The position numbers and the translations under genes are program-made. A DNA stretch of 40,714 nt from Deltaproteobacteria bacterium (GTDB lineage Bacteria > Myxococcota_A > UBA9160 > SMWR01): assembly GCA_019310425.1 (NCBI GenBank), contig JAFDEI010000001.1:1-40714 (forward strand), given 5' to 3'. The notes beneath the pieces were generated by a model. The model made no database searches, was not told the origin of the DNA, and worked only from the letters and a program-made list of their open reading frames with translations. Numbering within the stretch: the first letter of the stretch is position 1; the number at the start of each line of letters is the position of its first letter. Below, piece after piece: positions 22,807 to 30,305 of the stretch.

Positions 22807-24276
22807 TCAGCGCGGCAGGTAGCCGAGTTCGCGCAACAGCTCGGCGGATTCGGAATCGAGATCCTTGAACGCTCCACGGGGCTCGCCCCGACGCCACGCC
22901 CCCCCCGGTAGCGGGCGCGGACCACCGGACTCCGCAACGAATGCTTCCAGCCCGGCGTGGAGTTCGCGCTCGCGTGCGGCGAAGCGCGGGTCGCCCGCGA
23001 GGTTCCGGGTCTCGGACGGATCAGCCGCGAGGTCATACAGCTCGTGCGCGCCGTCCGAAGACCAGATCAGTCGCAGCCCATCCGATTCGATCGAACGCAG
23101 GCGCCGCAGATAGCGACCCAGCCGGTCGCGGTGCACCACCAGCGCGTCCGGCTCGAACAGACTCAACGCCTGGGCGGGGAAGTAGTATTCGGCAACGACG
23201 GGACGTTCGGCGTCGACCGAGGGCTCCGCTGCGAACAGGTCGCGTGCGTCGTTGTCCGATGCGGGCGGCACCACGCCCGCCGCAGCGAGAATCGTCGCAA
23301 ACAGATCCACCAGTGCAACCGGATCGCTGCGCCGCTCTCCCGCGTGTGCATGATCGGGCAGCACGACCAACAGCGGCACGTGAACGGTGCTCTGGTGGAG
23401 ACTGAACACGTGCCGGAAGTGCCCGTGATCGCCGAAGTTCTCACCGTGGTCGGAGGTGAGGATCAATACGCTGTCCTCGAGCAGGCCGTCGGCTTCGAGA
23501 CGATCGATGAGCGCGCCGACCAGTGCATCGAGCTGCGCGACCTCACCGTCATAGAGGGTGGCGAGCAGTGTGAAATCACTCTCGGAGACGGACGCTGGAT
23601 CGAGGTAGTAATGCTCCGCGTCGTGCTCGCGTGCCTCTGAAATCTCGCGCGAATCGATGCGCCTGCGCGCAACCGCCGAGCGGTAGGGCTCCGGCGGCTC
23701 GTTCGGACCGTGAGCTTCGATGAAGTTCACGAACAAGAAGAACGGTCGCCGGGTGTCGCGGTATTCGAGCAACTCATCGAGCGCGAGCAGATTCGGGTGC
23801 CGCTCCGGCCGCGTTGAAGCCGGCCCCGCCGACACGCGCCAGGTTTCTTCGAACGAATCGAAGCCACGCGCGAGCCCGCTCTGGATGCTCACCACCGGGT
23901 TGGCCGAAACTCCGAAGGTCCGATAACCGCCCTCGCCAAGCAGCTCCGCGAGCGTTCGCGCACGCTCGTCGAGGAATGTGTACTCCTGTGTTGCACCGTG
24001 CCGGATCGGGTACAGGCCGGTAAAGAGCGACGCGTGCGCGGGCAGGGTCCAGCTCGACGTGGACGAAACCCGCTCGAAGTAGCTGCCACGCGCACACAGC
24101 TCGTCGATCCGGGGAGTCGGCACGGCGTTGTCGGAGCGGCAATCCATGCGATCCGCTCGCACCGTGTCGAGCACGATCAACACGATGTTCGGGCGCGAGT
24201 CCGCGCCGGGCATGCAGCCCCAGCCGGTCGTGAGAATCGCCAGCAGGAAGCCCAAAACGACACGCGCGTACGGCAT
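22807..24276 (-). CDS. Sulfatase/alkaline-phosphatase-fold protein, exported
   Basis: The 489-aa protein starts with a hydrophobic signal segment (VVLGFLLAILTTGWGC) that could be lipid-modified at the Cys, although Trp at -2 is unusual. The sulfatase fold follows: PNIVLIVLDTVRADRM with the first metal Asp, SWTLPAHASLFTGLYP, LTSDHGENFGDHG, and a C-terminal HELYDLAADPSETRNL typical of sulfatases. At the nucleophile site the residues are Thr-Leu-Pro-Ala-His, not Cys/Ser-x-Pro-x-Arg, so it should not form formylglycine. A phosphodiesterase or phosphotransferase activity using Thr is more likely than sulfate ester hydrolysis. It lies downstream of the second RND operon on the same strand, with a 77-base gap and a weak ribosome site. 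Confidence 0.8.
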   Translation of the reverse strand: MPYARVVLGFLLAILTTGWGCMPGADSRPNIVLIVLDTVRADRMDCRSDNAVPTPRIDELCARGSYFERVSSTSSWTLPAHASLFTGLYPIRHGATQEYTFLDERARTLAELLGEGGYRTFGVSANPVVSIQSGLARGFDSFEETWRVSAGPASTRPERHPNLLALDELLEYRDTRRPFFLFVNFIEAHGPNEPPEPYRSAVARRRIDSREISEAREHDAEHYYLDPASVSESDFTLLATLYDGEVAQLDALVGALIDRLEADGLLEDSVLILTSDHGENFGDHGHFRHVFSLHQSTVHVPLLVVLPDHAHAGERRSDPVALVDLFATILAAAGVVPPASDNDARDLFAAEPSVDAERPVVAEYYFPAQALSLFEPDALVVHRDRLGRYLRRLRSIESDGLRLIWSSDGAHELYDLAADPSETRNLAGDPRFAARERELHAGLEAFVAESGGPRPLPGGAWRRGEPRGAFKDLDSESAELLRELGYLPR

Positions 24277-24353
24277 GCCGCGATGCTAGCAGCCCGATAT
24301 TCCTGACGGATCGCCGCCGAGTTCCAACCGCTCGCAGTCGGGCACGCAGATGT

Positions 24354-27300
24354 TCAGGCGTGGGCCGGCCGGCTCGAACGACGAATCACCGCCCTGAGTT
24401 TCTCGACCGCGTCATCGAGTACGATGTAGAAGACCGGCACCACGATCAACGTCAGCAGAGTCGACGAGAACATCCCCGCCGCGACTGCAACCGCCATCGG
24501 CGCACGGGTTTCCTCGCCCGGGCCGACGCCGATCGCCGCGGGCAGCACCCCGAAGATCATCGACAGAGCAGTCATGAGCACCGGGCGCATCCGAACCGGG
24601 GCTGCAGTCCGCATCGCCTCCACCTTCGACAGCCCGCCATCCCGCAGTTGATTGGCATAGTCGACCAGCAGGATCGAATTCTTCGTGACCAGGCCCATCA
24701 GCAGGATGATCCCGATCAGGCTGAACAGATTCAGCGTCATGCCCGCAGCGAATAGCGCAACGAGCGCGCCCACCATGGCCAGCGGCAGGGCAAGCATCAC
24801 CGTGAGCGGGTGAATGAAGCTCTCGAACTGAGCTGCCAGCACCATGTAGATCACCAGCACCGCGAGGCCGATCGCGAGGCCGAACTGCGAGATACTTTCC
24901 ATGAAGGCCTCGGCGTCCGCGGACAAGCTGAGCGTGATGCCTTCGGGCAGGATCCCCTCGGAGATCACATTGACCGCGGCGATGGCCTCGTCGAGTGATC
25001 TCTCTTCGAGATTGGCCGTGATCGCGACGCTGCGCTGCCGGTCGGTGCGCGTGATCGCGGATGGGGACGCGCCGGTCGTGACGTCGACGAGATTGCCGAG
25101 TTCGATGACTTCACCGCGATCATTCCGAACGTAGAGGCGCTCGATTGCGGAGGGTTCGTCGCGCGCACCTTCTTCGAGACGCACGCGGATGTCGTAGCGT
25201 TTTCCGGCTTCCTTGAATGTCGCGACGTCGAGACCACCGATCATCGCCTGGACCGTTGTCGCCACGGTGCGCGCATCGACCCCCATCGCGGCTGCCTTGT
25301 CGCGATTCGGCGTCACGCGCACCTCGGGCAGGCCCAGCTTCAGCGACTTGGTGATGTCGACGAAACCGCCGGCCTCGCGCATACGCGCCATGAAGGTGTC
25401 CGACAGACGGTCGAGTTCGTCGAGCGAGCGATTGCCACGAATTTCGAACGAGAACGAGCCCGTGCCGCCTCCGCTCATGTTCGACAAGTCGTAGATCTGC
25501 ACCTCCTGTCCGGGAATCGCCTGCAGGGCTTCGCGCGCGGCCGGGATCAGTTCCTGAGTCGTCCGCTCGCGGTCACGCTTGGGCTTCAGGATCCCGAAGA
25601 TCATGCCCTGGTTCGAAACCGGTGCGCTGTTGCCCCCCGATGTACCGACACCCGAGAACACGCCCGCGAGTTCTGGCTGGTCGAGGATCCATTCCTCGTT
25701 TCGCAACAGGTATTCGCGCGTCGTCTCGAGCGGGGTACCTGCCGCGGTCTCGAATCGCATGAAGAACAGTCCGTTGTCGGCGGGCGGAAAGAACTCGGCA
25801 CCGAGCTGCGAGCCCACACCGAGCGCCAGAACGAAGCTCGCGAGTGCGGAGCAGAGCGTGAGGGCGCGGTGCCCGAGACACCAATCGAGCAGCTGCGCGT
25901 AGCGGCGTTCGAGCCACGCAAACGATGTCTCCAATCGGTGGTAGAAACCCCCGTGAGCGCGTTCTTTCGGCTCGGGCATGCGGGCGGCCAGCATCGGCGT
26001 GAGCGTCAGCGCCACGAAGAGCGAGATCATCACTGCAAACGCGACGGTCGCGCCAAATTCGGAGAGGAAGCTCCCGACGATCCCCTCGACGAAGATCACC
26101 GGCAAGAACACCACCGCGATCGAAACCGTGGCCGCGGTCGCGGCGAAGGCGATCTCGCCCGTACCCTTCGATGCGGCCGCAAACGGCGCGTCGCCCTCCG
26201 AGCGGTGCCGCTCGATGTTTTCGAGAACAACGATCGCGTCGTCGATCACCACCCCCACCGCGAGAGCGAGCGCGAGCAACGTCATCGTGTTGAGCGTAAA
26301 CCCGAACATCCACATCATCCCGAAGGTCGTAATGAGGGAAATCGGGATCGCAGCCGCGACGATCATCGTGGGCCGCGCGCGCCGGAGGAATACCAGCACC
26401 GTCAACACTGCGAGCACTGCTCCGAAGACCAGCGCGAAGATCGTCTCGTCGACGGACTCCCGAATCGGCCGCGAGAAATCTGCGGCACCCGAGTTCTCCT
26501 TCAACGAGTAACCGGTGGGCAGCTCCGCCCGGAGTTCATCGAGGCGCCGGAACACCTCGTCCACGACCGCCACGGTGTTTGCGCCCGACTGCTTGCGAAT
26601 GCCGACCGCGACCGTCGGTATGCCGTCGAACTGCGCCAGCGTTTTCGCGTCGGATGCTCCGTCTTCGACGCGCGCGACGTCGCCCAGCCGAACCGGCGCG
26701 CCTCCGATCCAGGCAACGACGAGCGACTCGAGTTCGGCCACCGACCGGAACTCCGCATCGGTCTTGACCGAATACTCGAGCGCCCGACCTTCGATGAGGC
26801 CACCGGGAACCTCGACGTGCTCGCGGCGAATTGCGAGAAGCACGTCACCCACGGCCAGGCCACGCGCGTGCATCGCATCGCCGTCGAGCCAGATCCGGAT
26901 CGCGCGATCCTGGTTGCCGAAGAGTTCCGCCGAGGCGACTCCGGGAATCGTCTCGAGCCGAGGCTTCATGTGATTCCGCACCCACTCGCTGACTTCGACG
27001 AGCGGGCGGTTCGAGTTCACCGGGAACCACAGCACCGGCTGGTCGCCGAAATCCTCCTTGTCCACGACCGGCGGCTCGACATCGGGTGGGAGTTCGAAAC
27101 GCGCCCGCGCGACCTTGTCACGTACGTCCTGCGTTGCGATGTCGATATCGGTTCCGAGTTCGAACTCGACCTTGATCGACGATGCACCGTTGATGCTCTT
27201 GCTCGAGAGAGTGCGCACACCCGCGATCGTGTTGATGTGTTCTTCGAGGATGTCGGTGACATCCTGCTCCACCACTTCCGGGCTCGCGCCCTCGAGCAGC

Positions 27301-27446
27301 GCCGTCACGGTCACGACCGGAAAGTCCATGTCGGGAAACTGCTCGACCCCGAGCTGGGCGTACCCCAGCACGCCGAACACGATCAGCGACAAGGTCATCA
27401 TCAGTGTAAAGACCGGTCGATTGATGAAGAGGTCGAACGAACTCAA
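24354..27446 (-). CDS. RND efflux transporter permease, HAE1/AcrB type
   Basis: At 1030 aa this is a full-length RND pump. It opens with SSFDLFINRPVFTLMMTL, typical of HAE1 pumps. TM4 carries VVIDDAIVVLEN (Asp pair near residue 402), and TM10 carries LVTKNSILLVDYANQ with the expected Lys, so the proton relay is intact, unlike the first RND pump here. The start codon is TTG within TTGA, overlapping the stop of the adaptor gene; GGGGAG lies six bases before it. It is the last gene of a TetR-MFP-RND operon and would export hydrophobic or amphipathic compounds through an outer-membrane channel encoded elsewhere. Confidence 0.92.
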   Translation of the reverse strand: MSSFDLFINRPVFTLMMTLSLIVFGVLGYAQLGVEQFPDMDFPVVTVTALLEGASPEVVEQDVTDILEEHINTIAGVRTLSSKSINGASSIKVEFELGTDIDIATQDVRDKVARARFELPPDVEPPVVDKEDFGDQPVLWFPVNSNRPLVEVSEWVRNHMKPRLETIPGVASAELFGNQDRAIRIWLDGDAMHARGLAVGDVLLAIRREHVEVPGGLIEGRALEYSVKTDAEFRSVAELESLVVAWIGGAPVRLGDVARVEDGASDAKTLAQFDGIPTVAVGIRKQSGANTVAVVDEVFRRLDELRAELPTGYSLKENSGAADFSRPIRESVDETIFALVFGAVLAVLTVLVFLRRARPTMIVAAAIPISLITTFGMMWMFGFTLNTMTLLALALAVGVVIDDAIVVLENIERHRSEGDAPFAAASKGTGEIAFAATAATVSIAVVFLPVIFVEGIVGSFLSEFGATVAFAVMISLFVALTLTPMLAARMPEPKERAHGGFYHRLETSFAWLERRYAQLLDWCLGHRALTLCSALASFVLALGVGSQLGAEFFPPADNGLFFMRFETAAGTPLETTREYLLRNEEWILDQPELAGVFSGVGTSGGNSAPVSNQGMIFGILKPKRDRERTTQELIPAAREALQAIPGQEVQIYDLSNMSGGGTGSFSFEIRGNRSLDELDRLSDTFMARMREAGGFVDITKSLKLGLPEVRVTPNRDKAAAMGVDARTVATTVQAMIGGLDVATFKEAGKRYDIRVRLEEGARDEPSAIERLYVRNDRGEVIELGNLVDVTTGASPSAITRTDRQRSVAITANLEERSLDEAIAAVNVISEGILPEGITLSLSADAEAFMESISQFGLAIGLAVLVIYMVLAAQFESFIHPLTVMLALPLAMVGALVALFAAGMTLNLFSLIGIILLMGLVTKNSILLVDYANQLRDGGLSKVEAMRTAAPVRMRPVLMTALSMIFGVLPAAIGVGPGEETRAPMAVAVAAGMFSSTLLTLIVVPVFYIVLDDAVEKLRAVIRRSSRPAHA

Positions 27447-28564
27447 TTCGGGCTCCCCGCGACATCCGGCGTCCGGAGGTCGACGGCCTCGCCCGCGGGC
27501 GTTCGAAGCGACACTGGCTGCCCGTCCGTGAGTCGGAAGTGCCCGCGGACTACGATGCGATCACCGCTCGCGATTCCGCTCGCGATCTCCACCATCCCTG
27601 CCTGAAACAGCCCCGTCTCGACGAGAACGCGTTCGACCCGGTTGTCGTCGATCGCACGAAATACCACGGCTCCATCCGCGCGTTGCAGCACCGCGGCTTG
27701 CGGGACCATCGTCACGCCGCTGCGCTTCGCAACGCCCAGGTCGACCCGCGCGAACAGGCCCGGGCGAAGGCGGCCGTCGCTGTTATCGACCTGGGCTTTC
27801 ACGCGCAGCGTGCGGCTCTGCTCGTCGATCACCGGAGCGATCACGGTGACCCGACCCTCGAAGATCACGTCGGGATAAGGCGCAACACGCAACGCGACCG
27901 TCTGTGCCAATGCCACACGGCTGGAATCCGCCTCGGTGAGGCGAAATTCGACCTCGATCGGGTTCAGCGAAACGAGCTCGAACAGCTTCTGGCCGGGTAT
28001 CACGTACTCGCCCCGGCTCACGAATCGCCGGCCGATCATGCCCGCGAACGGCGCGCGCACGGTCGCGTCGCCGAGCGCTCGTTCGGCGACGCCGAGTTCG
28101 GCTTCCGCGGCGCGCAGACGCGATCGCGCCAGCGTCTGCTCGGTTTCGGCTTCATCGAGCTGTGTCTGCGACGCGACCTTCTGGCCGCGGAGCTTCTTCA
28201 CGCGCGCGAGTTCGCGTTCCTGCTCGCGCATCTGCGCACGGGCCTGGTCGGCACCGGCAAGTGCGCGGTCACGCTCGAGGGCCCGGCGCGCGGGGTCGAT
28301 CGTGAGTACTTCGTCGTTTTCCCCGGCGGCACTGCCCTCGTCGAGCGTAATGCCGGTAATCTGGCCGGCCACTTCGGCCGCGATCTCCGCACGGTCTTTC
28401 GCGACCAGTTGGCCGGGCACTTCGATCCGTTCGTCGATATCGACAGCGAGCGCCGGCTCGATCGTCACCGGCGTGAACTTCGCCGCTTCGACTTCGGCTT
28501 CTTCGCCTGCGCAGCCGAACAGCCAGATGAAGGCCAACGCAGTGCAAGTCATTCGCCGCGTCAC
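27443..28564 (-). CDS. RND efflux periplasmic adaptor, lipoprotein type
   Basis: The start is a GTG at 28564 overlapping the tetR stop (GTGA); the ORF-track start at 28726 is rejected because it lies inside tetR. The 373-aa protein has a lipoprotein signal ending WLFGC (Cys18), unlike the TM-anchored adaptor of the first operon. It contains the first lipoyl half (VAKDRAEIAAEVAGQITG), an Arg/Glu-rich alpha-hairpin at about 95-160, the second lipoyl half (VRAPFAGMIGRRFVSRGEYVIPG), the beta-barrel (NPIEVEFRLTEADS) and a membrane-proximal domain ending VRGHFRLTDGQPV. It would bridge the RND permease and an outer-membrane factor. Confidence 0.9.
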   Translation of the reverse strand: MTRRMTCTALAFIWLFGCAGEEAEVEAAKFTPVTIEPALAVDIDERIEVPGQLVAKDRAEIAAEVAGQITGITLDEGSAAGENDEVLTIDPARRALERDRALAGADQARAQMREQERELARVKKLRGQKVASQTQLDEAETEQTLARSRLRAAEAELGVAERALGDATVRAPFAGMIGRRFVSRGEYVIPGQKLFELVSLNPIEVEFRLTEADSSRVALAQTVALRVAPYPDVIFEGRVTVIAPVIDEQSRTLRVKAQVDNSDGRLRPGLFARVDLGVAKRSGVTMVPQAAVLQRADGAVVFRAIDDNRVERVLVETGLFQAGMVEIASGIASGDRIVVRGHFRLTDGQPVSLRTPAGEAVDLRTPDVAGSPN

Positions 28565-29208
28565 GACGCACCTCCGTTCGTTCGGGCCGCGTCCCTCGAG
28601 TCGGCTTCTTTCAACAGACCGCGCAGTAGGATTTCGATCGACTGTTCGATGTGGGAGTCCGTCCACGGGTATTCGGCGTAGCTGATGCGAGTCGAAATCA
28701 AACCGTGCAGAATCACCCAGATGCACTGGACCGCTTCTTCGATGTCGTCGAGCCGGAGCCGCTCCTCGCGCGCCAGCCGCGACAGCGTCAACTCCATGCG
28801 CTTGCGCGATTGCTCGGTGGTCTCCGGCGGCGACACGTCGGCCGGCCGTGGCGCCATCAGCAAGCTGTAGTGGGTCGGATTCTCGAGACCGAATTCCACG
28901 AATGCGAGGAGCTGTGCGCGCAGGAGTTCGGCTGAATCCTCGAATTCGGGCACGCGGTCGATCCGCTCGGCCATTTCGCCAAATCGCTCCTCGAGCAGCG
29001 TGTCGATCAGGCCGGCTTTGTCGCCGAAGTGGTGGTAGATGGTCGGGGCCGTATAGCCACAGCGATCTGCGAGCCGGCGCATCGAAAAACCCTCGTAGCC
29101 CTCGTTCACGAGCAGTGCCTCGGTCGCGGTGAGGATTTGCCGGCGGACCGTGGCCCGCTGCTGGTGACGACGGATTTCCGAAGGTTTTTCAGTAGGTTGA
29201 GTATCCAT
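28561..29208 (-). CDS. TetR-family regulator of the second RND operon
   Basis: The 215-aa protein starts at the ATG at 29208 (MDTQPTEKPSE); the ORF-track extension upstream to 29754 runs antisense through the TesB gene and is rejected. The TetR DNA-binding domain covers about residues 18-65 and ends TAPTIYHHFGDKAGLIDTLL. The C-terminal ligand domain includes YSLLMAPRP and AVQCIWVILHGLISTRI. Its stop overlaps the GTG of the adaptor gene. A TAAC-N3-GTTA palindrome lies on its predicted -10, consistent with autorepression. It is not closely similar to the first TetR apart from the shared DNA-binding fold. Confidence 0.9.
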   Translation of the reverse strand: MDTQPTEKPSEIRRHQQRATVRRQILTATEALLVNEGYEGFSMRRLADRCGYTAPTIYHHFGDKAGLIDTLLEERFGEMAERIDRVPEFEDSAELLRAQLLAFVEFGLENPTHYSLLMAPRPADVSPPETTEQSRKRMELTLSRLAREERLRLDDIEEAVQCIWVILHGLISTRISYAEYPWTDSHIEQSIEILLRGLLKEADSRDAARTNGGAS

Positions 29209-29255
29209 CAGGACCCCGCAGCTAAGCGCGATGATTGAACGGTGTGAAATTTGGC

Positions 29256-29266
29256 TAACGATGTTA
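29256..29266. promoter_or_regulatory. Palindromic operator upstream of the second tetR gene
   Basis: TAACGATGTTA is a TAAC-N3-GTTA inverted repeat in the gap between the divergent tetR and TesB genes. It covers the predicted -10 of tetR. A role in control of the tetR-efflux operon is inferred from position. Confidence 0.45.
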
Positions 29267-29289
29267 TAGGCCTCGAGCCGGCCCCGCAA
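29261..29289 (-). promoter_or_regulatory. Promoter of the second TetR-MFP-RND operon
   Basis: On the minus strand, TTGCGG (29289-29284) and TAACAT (29266-29261) are 17 bases apart, 52 bases before the tetR ATG. The -35 is identical to that of the first tetR promoter. Identified by eye. Confidence 0.45.
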
Positions 29290-29394
29290 ATCGACGAGCG
29301 TTCGCCAGCCCGTCGAAAGGCCTGGGGGCCCCACTTGCCGTGATTCTCGGTTCGATCCGCTAGCGAATCGTTTTGAAACCGGGATCATGCCCCC

Positions 29395-30234
29395 GTGAAT
29401 AAAGACGCCTCGGGCCTGAAACGCCTGATCGAACAGCAGCTCGCCCTCGAGCCACTCGACCGCGACCTGTTCCTCGCCGATCCCGGGGAGGGCGAAGGAC
29501 GCTTGTTCGGCGGGCTCGTCGCAGCACAATCGGTGGTGGCCGCGGGCCTCACGGTCACCGATGACCGCTCGCTGCACTCGCTGCACGCCTACTTCCTGCG
29601 ACCGGGTCGGCACGGGCTGCCGATCCGCTTCGTCGTCGACCGCATTCGCGACGGCCGCAGTTTCACGACTCGGCGCGTGAAGGCCCACCAGGGCGGCGAG
29701 GCGATCTTCAACCTGTCGGCGAGCTTCGCCACACCCGAAGACGGCATCTCCCATCAGGACGAGATGCCCGCGGCGCCCCCGCCGGATGGATTACCGGACT
29801 GGGAAGAGATTCGCGCGCAGTACATGGGCGACGCGGGCGGCCAGCGCTTCGACACCGCGATCGAAGTCCGAATGTGCGATCTACCGGACAGCAGTCCCGA
29901 GGCGCGACAGCGCAACTGGCTGCGCGTGCGGGGCGCGCTGCCCGAGAATCCGCTGATCCACACCGCAATGCTCGTCTACGCGAGCGACCGCACCCTGCTC
30001 GGGACGGCGGCGCGCCCGCACGACATTCCGTGGAACAAACGCGTGGCGGCGAGCCTCGATCATGCCATGTGGATCCACCGCCCGGTCCGGATGGATGACT
30101 GGATCCTCTACGCGGCCGAGAGTCCGGTCGCGCATTCGGCGCGCGGCCTGTGCTTCGGCGGTCTCTTCTACCCCGACGGCACCCGCGTCGCCTCCGTCGC
30201 GCAGGAAGCGCTGATCCGACGGGCGCGCGACTAG
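29395..30234 (+). CDS. tesB: Acyl-CoA thioesterase II (TesB family)
   Basis: The 279-aa protein is a double-hotdog acyl-CoA thioesterase. The N-terminal hotdog contains RLFGGLVAAQSVVAAG and LHSLHAYFLRPG. The C-terminal hotdog holds the catalytic set: Asp in LVYASD (about residue 200), Ser in SLDHAMWIHRP (about 222) and Gln270 in VAQEALIR. The Ser replaces the Thr of E. coli TesB, as in peroxisomal ACOT8. It hydrolyses acyl-CoA to free acid and CoA in the cytoplasm. The start is GTG with only a weak ribosome site. It diverges from the tetR-efflux operon, so the shared intergenic region may link thioesterase expression to the TetR ligand, but this is untested. Confidence 0.92.
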   Translation: MNKDASGLKRLIEQQLALEPLDRDLFLADPGEGEGRLFGGLVAAQSVVAAGLTVTDDRSLHSLHAYFLRPGRHGLPIRFVVDRIRDGRSFTTRRVKAHQGGEAIFNLSASFATPEDGISHQDEMPAAPPPDGLPDWEEIRAQYMGDAGGQRFDTAIEVRMCDLPDSSPEARQRNWLRVRGALPENPLIHTAMLVYASDRTLLGTAARPHDIPWNKRVAASLDHAMWIHRPVRMDDWILYAAESPVAHSARGLCFGGLFYPDGTRVASVAQEALIRRARD

Positions 30235-30305
30235 CCCGAATTATTCATGAAGGTCCTGCTGCGGTCGCGCATCTACGCACTCTTAAACGCCCGGGCGGCA
30301 GACGC

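Noticed and set aside
25869-27605. 578-aa plus-strand ORF
   Set aside because: It runs antisense through the second RND permease and its protein is Arg/His/Asp-rich with no domain pattern, as expected of a shadow frame in high-GC DNA.
29209-29754. Extended N-terminus of the second TetR
   Set aside because: It would run antisense into tesB and over the predicted promoter; the TetR domain begins normally after the ATG at 29208.
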